A DNA stretch of 45,476 bases, from the NCBI GenBank assembly GCA_017417215.1, contig JAFPZP010000051.1, positions 1 through 45,476 on the forward strand. Reading direction: 5' to 3'. Positions 7,226-14,006 of the stretch are shown in pieces. Both the position numbers and the translations under genes were made by a program. Under the pieces are notes generated by a model. It ran no database searches. It was given only the letters and a program-made list of their open reading frames with translations, and was not told the origin of the DNA. Positions within the stretch are counted from its first letter, which is position 1. Each line of letters begins with the position of its first letter. The stretch is from Candidatus Rifleibacteriota bacterium (GTDB taxonomy: Bacteria > Muiribacteriota > Ozemobacteria > Ozemobacterales > Ozemobacteraceae).

Positions 7226-8992
7226 ATGAATATTTATCGCACACACACCTGTGGTGAACTTCGTGGTTCAGATGTCGGTAAAGTAGTAAAACTTTCCGGC
7301 TGGATACACCGCAAACGCGATCTTGGCGGAATGCTTTTTGTAACTCTTCGTGACAATTACGGTATTACTCAGGTTCTTGCCAATCCTGGCACAGATGCCT
7401 ATAAAGTTTTTAACGATACAAGAATCGAATCTGTAGTTACCGTTGAAGGCAAAGTTTTAAGCCGTGGCGAAAACATCAACAAAGATATGCCTACTGGCGA
7501 AATCGAAGTAGAAGCAACTTCTGTTATTGTTCAGAGTGCTGCTGATGTTCTTCCAATGCAAGTTGCTGACGAAGACAATGCTCCAGAAGAAACCAGACTG
7601 ACTTACAGATTCCTGGATTTACGCCGTGAAAAGCTTCACAAGAACATTCTTTTACGTTCAAAAGTCATTGCTGGAATTCGCAAACGCATGATTGAAATGG
7701 GGTTCACTGAATTTCAGACTCCTATTTTAACAAGCAGTTCTCCTGAAGGCGCAAGAGACTATCTTGTTCCATCAAGACTCTATCCTGGCAAGTTCTATGC
7801 ATTACCACAGGCTCCACAGCAGTTCAAACAACTGCTTATGGTTTCTGGTTTCGATAAATATTTCCAGATTGCTCCATGTTTCAGAGATGAAGATGCTCGT
7901 GCAGACCGTTCACCTGGCGAATTCTACCAGTTAGACGTTGAAATGTCTTTCTGCACTCAGGACGAAGTTTTTGAAGCTATGGAAAAGCTCTTTGTAAGTT
8001 TATTTACAGAACTAGCACCTGGCGCTAAAGTTACTGGTCCAACATTCCCACGCATCAGCTACGAACAGGCCATGAACAGATGGGGCTGCGACAAACCAGA
8101 CCTTCGCTACGGTCTAGAAATCGAAGATGTTTCTGACATAATTGCTAAGACTGAAGGCAACTTCCTTAAAGGTGCCATTGATAGCGGTAAAGCTGTCAGA
8201 GCAATCTGCGTAAACAATGTTGGCGACAAGTCTAGAAAATTCTATTCTAACTTGGAAGCTTTCTGTAAAGAAAACGGCGCAGCAGGCCTTGCAACTTTGA
8301 TTTACACAGATACTGAAGTAAAAGGCACTGTAACAAAGCTTTTGAATGACGAAGTTAAAGCCGAACTCAAAGCTAGAATGAAAGCAGAAAGCGGTTCTGC
8401 AATACTGATGGTTGCTGACGAAAAGCTTAAAGCTTCTGTTATATTAGGAAAATTGAGAATCAAATTGGCTGACGAACTTGACCTTCGCGAAAAGAACGCT
8501 TTCAGATTCTGCTGGGTTAATGACTTCCCAATGTTTGAAAAAGACGAAGAAACTGGCCAAACAATATTCAGCCACAACCCATTCTCAATGCCACAAGGCG
8601 GTTTGGATGCACTCATGAATCAAGACCCGTTAACAATTAAGGCTTATCAGTATGATATAGTCTGCAATGGTATTGAACTCAGCTCCGGTGCAATCAGAAA
8701 TCACAAGCCAGAAATTATGTATAAGGCTTTTGAAATTGCTGGCTACGATAAATCAGTTGTTGATGAAAAATTCGGTGGCATGATCAGAGCATTCAAGTTT
8801 GGTGCTCCTCCTCACGGTGGTATCGCTCCTGGAATAGACAGAATCACCATGTTGCTTGCTAATGAACAGAATATCCGTGAAGTTATCTGCTTCCCATTGA
8901 ATCAGAAAGCTCAGGACCTTCTCATGCAGGCACCTGCCGAACCTACAGAAAAACAACTCAAAGAACTTCATCTGAAGATAGTCGAAGACTAA
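7226..8992 (+). CDS. aspS: Aspartyl-tRNA synthetase
   Basis: Charges tRNA-Asp with aspartate (class II synthetase, cytosolic). The 588 aa match full-length bacterial AspRS. An N-terminal OB-fold anticodon-binding domain (GWIHRKRDLGGMLFVTLRD, ~27-45) is followed by class II motif 1 and motif 2 (FRDEDARADRSPGEFYQLDV). An inserted bacterial GAD domain (~290-420) and motif 3 (GIAPGIDRITML, ~537-548) complete it. The start ATG has AAGGA ten bases upstream. A strong terminator follows directly, so it is monocistronic. Codon use is more G+C-rich than the flanking membrane genes, typical of a highly expressed housekeeping gene. Discriminating or non-discriminating character (Asp only, or Asp and Asn) cannot be decided without knowing whether gatCAB is present. 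Confidence 0.98.
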   Translation: MNIYRTHTCGELRGSDVGKVVKLSGWIHRKRDLGGMLFVTLRDNYGITQVLANPGTDAYKVFNDTRIESVVTVEGKVLSRGENINKDMPTGEIEVEATSVIVQSAADVLPMQVADEDNAPEETRLTYRFLDLRREKLHKNILLRSKVIAGIRKRMIEMGFTEFQTPILTSSSPEGARDYLVPSRLYPGKFYALPQAPQQFKQLLMVSGFDKYFQIAPCFRDEDARADRSPGEFYQLDVEMSFCTQDEVFEAMEKLFVSLFTELAPGAKVTGPTFPRISYEQAMNRWGCDKPDLRYGLEIEDVSDIIAKTEGNFLKGAIDSGKAVRAICVNNVGDKSRKFYSNLEAFCKENGAAGLATLIYTDTEVKGTVTKLLNDEVKAELKARMKAESGSAILMVADEKLKASVILGKLRIKLADELDLREKNAFRFCWVNDFPMFEKDEETGQTIFSHNPFSMPQGGLDALMNQDPLTIKAYQYDIVCNGIELSSGAIRNHKPEIMYKAFEIAGYDKSVVDEKFGGMIRAFKFGAPPHGGIAPGIDRITMLLANEQNIREVICFPLNQKAQDLLMQAPAEPTEKQLKELHLKIVED

Positions 8993-8996
8993 CAAT

Positions 8997-9022
8997 AAAG
9001 GCTCGCAATTGCGAGCCTTTTT
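8997..9022 (+). terminator. Rho-independent terminator after aspS
   Basis: The perfect palindrome AAAGGCTCGCAATTGCGAGCCTTT is followed by further T residues, four bases after the aspS stop. Confidence 0.93.
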
Positions 9023-9046
9023 ATTTTCTTTATAACTCCACCTTTC

Positions 9047-9116
9047 AATTCTCAATTCTCATTTCTCAATTCCCTTCTCCCTCTTCAATCTTATATCTCC
9101 TTATATCTTCTAATTT
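9047..9116. repeat. Low-complexity simple repeat (CAATTCTC / TTATATCTCC units)
   Basis: Degenerate repeats of TCAATTCTCA(TT) and TTATATCTCC/TTC. Reverse complements of the same words appear at the end of the tatD-like gene (39987-40016), and TATATCT tracts recur at 40500-40535 and at the right edge of the window. Confidence 0.7.
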
Positions 9117-9117
9117 C

Positions 9118-9146
9118 TTGAAATATAAGAATAAATTTATTATAGT
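9118..9146 (+). promoter_or_regulatory. Sigma-70-type promoter for the amino acid transporter operon
   Basis: TTGAAA (9118-9123), a 17-bp spacer and TATAGT (9141-9146), 40 bp before the start codon; each hexamer matches the consensus at five of six positions. Confidence 0.6.
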
Positions 9147-9185
9147 AGTACAACTCAATTTATAAGTTAATAAGTAAAAAACATA

Positions 9186-10871
9186 ATGAGAACTACATAT
9201 CTACAAAAGCAATTTAAGTCTATATATATATTGTTTTTCTTTTTTCTCTTACTTTCTGCCAGCATACTTTATGCAGAAAGTAATAATTCAACCTCCAGTT
9301 CAAAACACGAACTGACAACCTTTGAACAATTAGAGAAAATGCGAATAGGGGTCTTATCCTCTTCTGCCAATCCTGAAATAGTGCAGAAAAAAGCCCCCAA
9401 TGCCAAGAATTTCGTTTTCTATAATACCAATGTAGACGGTGTTGCTGCTGTAAGATCAAATAAAATAGACTGTTATATAGATGATGAACCAGTTCTTCGT
9501 ATGTTTGAAAATCAAACTACTGGAGTAAAAGTTGCTCCACTAGTTATAGACAGTTTCGAATTTGGTATAGCTTTAAAAAAAGACAGTCCGTTAACTCCTA
9601 AGATAGCAAAAATAATATCTGATTTCAGAAACCAAGGAGTTCTTGATGATTTAAAAGAGCTTTGGACAGGTAAAGACGATAGTAAAAAGACGATAGAATC
9701 AATTCCTGTTCAAAATTGGGAAGGTAAAAACGGAATCTTAAAATTTTATAATAGTGCTGATGCTGAGCCACTATGCTACATTGGCAAGAATCAGACAATA
9801 ATAGGCTACGATATTCATTTAGTTTATCTGGTTGCTAAAGAGCTAGATATGAAAGTAGAAACAACTGTAGTACAGTTTGATTCTTTGATTCCTGCTTTAC
9901 AATGTGGCAAGGCAGATATTGTTGCATCTTGCCTTACAATAACCGAAGATCGACAAAGAAATGTAGATATGGTTCCCTATTACCAATCTTCTGTTAGAGC
10001 CCTTGTCAAGGACGGTCTCAGTGTTAGCGACATGACTTTTTTCCAAAGCTTAAAAGATAGTTTTTATAAAACATTTATAGAAGAAAACAGATGGTTATTG
10101 GTTTTAAATGGTCTTATAGTAACTATAGCTATTTCTATTACCTCTGGTTGTTTCGGTTTTTTACTAGGTTTTCTTTTAGTAACAATCTACAGAAGAAATA
10201 TTAAATTTATATCATGGTTAATTAATGCTTTTATTGTTGTTATCAACGGTATTCCATCGGTAGTATTGCTGATGCTACTTTATTATGTTATTTTCGGTTC
10301 TGTTGATATTTCACCAATAACAGTATCGATTATAGCTTTTACCTTAACCTTTGGAGCAGCCTGCTATGGTTTTATAGGGAATGGCTTACAGGCTGTCAAT
10401 ATTGGGCAGGACGAAGCAGCTAAAGCTCTTGGTTACAGCGAATTCCAATCTTTTTATAAAATCGTCTTTCCACAAGCAACCATACATTTTCTGCCGCTTA
10501 TGAAAAGTGAATTTATTTCAATGGTCAAGTCAACAGCAGTTGTAGGGTATGTATCCTGCATAGATTTGACCAAGGCTTCAGACATTATTCGTTCACGCAC
10601 TATGGAAGCATTTTTCCCTTTGATTGCGACAGCTATAATTTATTTTTTAATAGCAAACCTAATGATTCTGGCTCTAAATCATTTTGAAATCAGTATTGAT
10701 CCGAAACGAAGAAAACGCAAATTGTCTGGAATAAAAGCTGAACAACCATCAAAAAAAGAACAGGCAAAAGATGAAAAGCAATCAGCAGAAAAAGAACAGA
10801 AAACAGAAGAAAAGCAATTACCTAATAAAGAGAGTAACGAGCAAACAGCTTCTGGAAATGGGGAGGCATAA
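9186..10871 (+). CDS. Polar amino acid ABC transporter: fused substrate-binding lobes and permease
   Basis: Inner-membrane subunit of an amino acid importer. Residues 1-31 are a signal/anchor segment. Residues ~42-162 match the second (C-terminal) lobe of a GlnH/ArtJ-type binding protein: 'LEKMRIGVLSSS', 'SNKIDCYIDDEPV', and 'FRNQGVLDDLKELW'. Residues ~180-275 match the first lobe: 'IIGYDIHLVYLVAKEL', 'FDSLIPALQCGKADIV', 'LTITEDRQRNVDM'. The lobes are therefore in swapped order. Residues ~300-500 form a GlnP/HisM permease with an EAA loop (DEAAKALGYSEFQSFYKIVF, ~409-428). The last ~55 residues are a Lys/Glu/Gln-rich cytoplasmic tail. No good ribosome site is visible. Five bases separate it from the ATPase gene. 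The substrate is probably a polar or acidic amino acid; specificity is not readable. Confidence 0.9.
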   Translation: MRTTYLQKQFKSIYILFFFFLLLSASILYAESNNSTSSSKHELTTFEQLEKMRIGVLSSSANPEIVQKKAPNAKNFVFYNTNVDGVAAVRSNKIDCYIDDEPVLRMFENQTTGVKVAPLVIDSFEFGIALKKDSPLTPKIAKIISDFRNQGVLDDLKELWTGKDDSKKTIESIPVQNWEGKNGILKFYNSADAEPLCYIGKNQTIIGYDIHLVYLVAKELDMKVETTVVQFDSLIPALQCGKADIVASCLTITEDRQRNVDMVPYYQSSVRALVKDGLSVSDMTFFQSLKDSFYKTFIEENRWLLVLNGLIVTIAISITSGCFGFLLGFLLVTIYRRNIKFISWLINAFIVVINGIPSVVLLMLLYYVIFGSVDISPITVSIIAFTLTFGAACYGFIGNGLQAVNIGQDEAAKALGYSEFQSFYKIVFPQATIHFLPLMKSEFISMVKSTAVVGYVSCIDLTKASDIIRSRTMEAFFPLIATAIIYFLIANLMILALNHFEISIDPKRRKRKLSGIKAEQPSKKEQAKDEKQSAEKEQKTEEKQLPNKESNEQTASGNGEA

Positions 10872-10876
10872 AAATC

Positions 10877-11992
10877 ATGGCATTAATAAAAATAAATCAT
10901 TTAAAAAAAGTCTATGATAATGTTGTTCCCGTCAAAGATGTTTGTGCTGAAATAAACAAAGGTGATATTATTTCTATAATAGGACCTTCAGGAACAGGCA
11001 AATCGACTCTTTTACGTTGTTTAAACATGCTTGAAACTCCAACTGAAGGTGAAATCATTATTGATGGTGAAAATATTACCGCCCCCAACGTAGATTTGTC
11101 TAAAATCAGACAAAAAATGGGAATGGTTTTTCAAAATTTTAACCTCTTTCCTCACAAGATGGTTATAGAAAACATAATGATGGCACCAGTAGACTTGCTT
11201 AATGCCAATCCACAAACAGCATACGACGAAGCATTAAAGCTTCTTGAAATGGTTGGTTTAAAAAGCAAGGCAATGGATTACCCTGAAGAACTATCTGGTG
11301 GACAGCAACAGCGTGTAGCCATAGCTAGAGCCTTGGCGATGAAGCCGCAAATTGTTCTTTTTGACGAACCTACCTCTGCATTAGACCCTACTATGGTTTC
11401 AGAAGTTCTTTCAGTTATAAAAATGCTGGCAAAACAAGGTTTGACAATGATGATTGTTACACATGAAATGCGCTTTGCCAAAGAAATATCCACAAAGATA
11501 TTCTATATGGACGAAGGTATCATCTATGAAGAAGGAACTCCCAGCCAGATTTTTGATAACCCCCAAAAAGAGCTGACAAAAAAATTCATTTTTAGAATTA
11601 GAAATTGGGAATGGTTAATAGAAAGCAAAGACAACGATTACCATGCAATGATGGGTTCATTAGAAAACTTTGCAGTAAAGCAGTATCTTACTCCAAAACG
11701 CTTAAACAGATTGAAACTGGCAATAGAAGAACTGACCACTACAGATGTATTATTCCCAATAGATTCAAATGGGAACAAGCAGAATATATTTATTCATATC
11801 AATGCATCTGAAGAAGGCAAAGACCTCAAGATTAAATTTACTTCAAAAGGCATCAAGAAAGACATTTTTGAAAACTTAAAGAATGCCTCTATTAAAGACA
11901 TTTCTTTAAAAATGCTTTCCAAGATTCTTATTCCTATAAAAATTGATGAATCTGAAAACTCTGTAGAATTTAAACTAAAAGTTGAGAATTAA
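10877..11992 (+). CDS. Polar amino acid ABC transporter ATPase with extra C-terminal domain
   Basis: The ATP-hydrolysing subunit for the permease encoded just upstream; GGGGAGG precedes the ATG. Residues 1-~244 are a GlnQ-type ATPase. It has Walker A GPSGTGKS (36-43), Q-loop VFQNFNLF, signature LSGGQQQR (139-146), Walker B IVLFDEPTSALDP and the H-loop His in IVTHEM. GlnQ proteins usually stop at ~240-250 residues. Here ~125 more follow, containing 'LNRLKLAIEELTTTDVLF' and a beta-rich run (IFIHINASEEGKDLKIKF). This faintly resembles an anti-sigma/histidine-kinase-type ATPase fold (normally '..LAVEELxxN') with the Asn lost. The extension may be regulatory. ATPase certain; extension unassigned. 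Confidence 0.95.
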   Translation: MALIKINHLKKVYDNVVPVKDVCAEINKGDIISIIGPSGTGKSTLLRCLNMLETPTEGEIIIDGENITAPNVDLSKIRQKMGMVFQNFNLFPHKMVIENIMMAPVDLLNANPQTAYDEALKLLEMVGLKSKAMDYPEELSGGQQQRVAIARALAMKPQIVLFDEPTSALDPTMVSEVLSVIKMLAKQGLTMMIVTHEMRFAKEISTKIFYMDEGIIYEEGTPSQIFDNPQKELTKKFIFRIRNWEWLIESKDNDYHAMMGSLENFAVKQYLTPKRLNRLKLAIEELTTTDVLFPIDSNGNKQNIFIHINASEEGKDLKIKFTSKGIKKDIFENLKNASIKDISLKMLSKILIPIKIDESENSVEFKLKVEN

Positions 11993-12005
11993 TAATTAAA
12001 AATAT

Positions 12006-12089
12006 ATGGAAAATAAAGATATACTCAACAATGACTTAGAAGAATTAAGGGAAAAAATTATAAAAAGAATCAAAACAACCATAACCTAA
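12006..12089 (+). CDS. Possible 27-residue ORF, probably not a gene
   Basis: An ATG-to-TAA frame of 27 residues (MENKDILNNDLEELREKIIK and seven more) lies between the ATPase and helicase genes. It is highly charged and could form one helix. There is no ribosome-binding sequence. It may be a relic or chance; it is listed only because it fills most of this 104-bp gap in the direction of transcription. Confidence 0.15.
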   Translation: MENKDILNNDLEELREKIIKRIKTTIT

Positions 12090-12096
12090 AATAAAA

Positions 12097-13695
12097 ATGA
12101 ATTATCCGATAGAATCTAGCTTAGAAGATATAAAGCAAGCTTTAGCAGGGAATAAAAACCTCATATTGACTGCTGAACCTGGGGCTGGCAAATCTACTGT
12201 TGTTCCTCTGGCTTTAATGAATGAAGCATGGTTAGAGGGCAAAAAGATAGTAATGTTGCAACCAAGGAGAGTCGCTGCCGTAGCTGTAGCTAACAGAATG
12301 TCAGAAACTCATGGTTCAGAACCAGGCAAAAGCATAGGTTATTCCGTCAGATTCAGCTCAAACATTAAGCCTTCAACAAAAATAGAAGTTTTAACAGAAG
12401 GTATTTTAACTAAACGAATACAAAAAGACCCTTTTTTAGAAGATGTCGGTCTTGTTATTTTTGATGAATTTCATGAACGTAGTATTCACGCAGACTTAGG
12501 GCTTGCACTTTGTTGTGAAATAAAAAGAGATGTTCGCCCTGATTTAAGATTAATGGTTATGTCAGCAACCATTGATACTGGATTAATTTGCAATTATTTG
12601 AACAATTCAGAAGTAATTAGTGGAAAAGGCTTTTTATACCCAGTAACGATTGAATATAAGCCTATTAGCGTAGGAAGAAGCTATTTTGATAATACAGCAA
12701 AAGCAATATATGAAATTGTTACTTCCAGCGATAAAAACGAAGAGTATCTTGTTTTTTTGCCAGGAATAGGTGAAATAAACAGAGTTAAAGATTATTTAGA
12801 AAGCACTTCTTTAGGTCAAACCCATGATATTTTGACTCTACACGGTTCGATGGGGATAAAAGAGCAGCAAAGAGTGCTGGGGAGTCACCGCATTGCAAAG
12901 CAATGCAGCCCCCTCAGTCAGCAAGCTGACAGCTCCCCCACCATTCGTGGGGGAGCATCTGGAGAAAGCAGACCGAGAGTTATATTATCTACGAATATTG
13001 CAGAAACATCGCTGACAATTGAAGGCATTACCACCGTAATAGATACTGGCTATGCCAGACAAAATAGATTTAATCCAGAAACAGGTTTAAACAAGCTTGA
13101 AATGGTAAGGATCAGCAAAGCTTCTGCAAAACAGCGTGCTGGCCGTGCAGGCAGATTAAAAGCAGGCAGAGCAATTAGACTTTATAGCAAAGCAGAATTT
13201 GAAAACTTCGCTGAAAACGAAATTCCAGAAATACTGCGTTCTGATCCAACTTCATCTATTCTAGAGCTTTATTCTTGGGGAATAAAAGACCCATTTAAAT
13301 TTAACTGGCTTGAAAGCCCAAGCAAAGAAAGCATTGAACATTCAATTGAATTGCTTAAAATGCTTGGTGCTGTTGATGAAAAAACTTCAGTAACAGAACT
13401 TGGTAAGAAAATGAATTCTATTCCTGCAGAACCTAGATTAGCAGCAATGCTGATTAAAGCAAAAGAAGCTGGTTGTTTGGAAGAAGCAGCTCTCGCAACA
13501 GCTATTATCGAAGAAAAAGACTTCATAAACTCCAATCGTCATAGCGAGCCTCTAAATGAGGTAGACCCAGATTTATTTTTAAGACTCTTGGCTTTTGAAG
13601 ACAAATCTGCTTTGTCTAATGAATATTCTGTCGATAGTTTTATAATGAAACGCATACTTAAAGAACAAAAACAACTGCTAGACCAACTTGTTTAA
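12097..13695 (+). CDS. hrpB: HrpB-like DEAH-box helicase, C-terminally short, with in-frame palindromic insertion
   Basis: ATP-dependent DEAH/RHA-type helicase. Walker A AEPGAGKST (~26-34), motif Ia LQPRRVAAVAVANRM, motif II as DEFH (FDEFHERS), motif III MSATID, motif V STNIAETSLTIEGI and motif VI AKQRAGRAGR are all present, followed by the HA2 region. HrpB proteins are usually ~800 residues; this one ends at 532, without the C-terminal HrpB domain, and nothing downstream in any frame resumes it. Residues 262-290 (12880-12966) interrupt the usually continuous stretch between 'EQQRVL' and 'SRPRVIL'. They are encoded by a palindromic repeat also found at 16780-16870. The motifs are intact, so the core may still be active. 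The start ATG lacks a clear ribosome site. Confidence 0.85.
   Translation: MNYPIESSLEDIKQALAGNKNLILTAEPGAGKSTVVPLALMNEAWLEGKKIVMLQPRRVAAVAVANRMSETHGSEPGKSIGYSVRFSSNIKPSTKIEVLTEGILTKRIQKDPFLEDVGLVIFDEFHERSIHADLGLALCCEIKRDVRPDLRLMVMSATIDTGLICNYLNNSEVISGKGFLYPVTIEYKPISVGRSYFDNTAKAIYEIVTSSDKNEEYLVFLPGIGEINRVKDYLESTSLGQTHDILTLHGSMGIKEQQRVLGSHRIAKQCSPLSQQADSSPTIRGGASGESRPRVILSTNIAETSLTIEGITTVIDTGYARQNRFNPETGLNKLEMVRISKASAKQRAGRAGRLKAGRAIRLYSKAEFENFAENEIPEILRSDPTSSILELYSWGIKDPFKFNWLESPSKESIEHSIELLKMLGAVDEKTSVTELGKKMNSIPAEPRLAAMLIKAKEAGCLEEAALATAIIEEKDFINSNRHSEPLNEVDPDLFLRLLAFEDKSALSNEYSVDSFIMKRILKEQKQLLDQLV
12879..12961 (+). repeat. GC-rich multi-hairpin repeat inserted in frame in the helicase gene
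   Basis: Three consecutive perfect hairpins: GCATTGC/GCAATGC (12890-12906), GTCAGC/GCTGAC (12917-12930) and GCTCCCCCAC/GTGGGGGAGC (12932-12956). The last two modules, with their joins CAGCCCCCTCAGTC and GTGGGGGAGCATCT, are nearly identical to 16811-16872; the final hairpin also matches 23028-23062. It encodes 29 residues without a stop. Confidence 0.9.
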
Positions 13696-13820
13696 GAGTC
13701 TTTCATCAATCTTTATCTGATTAAATCAAATAGATAATGATTTTTTCTCTTAAAAATATCATCAAAACCTAAAGAATAACCTCATAAAAACTTCTACAAA
13801 ATATTAATTTCACAATGTTT

Positions 13821-13947
13821 ACTTTAGGTTAAACGGTATGATATTTTTAACCCAACGATTTAAGGGAAGTAATGTGAAAACCATTCGCTGGTCCGCAACC
13901 GTATAGTCGGAATGCTTAAATCCGTTAGATACCTCGAGACAGGAAAA
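13821..13947 (+). ncRNA. Cobalamin riboswitch upstream of nrdDG
   Basis: The core 'GGGAAGTAATGTGAAAACC' (13864-13882) is followed by 'GCTGGTCCGCAACCGTA' (13887-13903), matching the conserved GGGAA..GGTGAAAATCC..CCCGCAACTGTA signature. 'ATCCGTTAGATACCTC' (13919-13934) sits in the B12-box position. Boundaries are approximate. The expression platform probably lies between 13945 and the GGGAG ribosome site at 13996; an A/T-rich inverted repeat (AAAAATATATTTTT) lies there. The 5' part of the gap (13696-13820) shows nothing I can name. In other bacteria B12 riboswitches repress B12-independent enzymes when cofactor is present. Confidence 0.87.
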
Positions 13948-14006
13948 ATGTGAAAAATATATTTTTACTATTTTCTCTGCCTTTTGATTAAAAAAGGGAG
14001 AACTAA

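Noticed and set aside
9047..9116. CRISPR-like array
   Set aside because: Short degenerate units without spacers of constant length; better described as simple-sequence repeat.
9186..10871. Two separate genes (binding protein and permease) split by a missed frameshift
   Set aside because: The frame is continuous with plausible hydrophobicity and motif spacing throughout, so a true fusion is the simpler reading.
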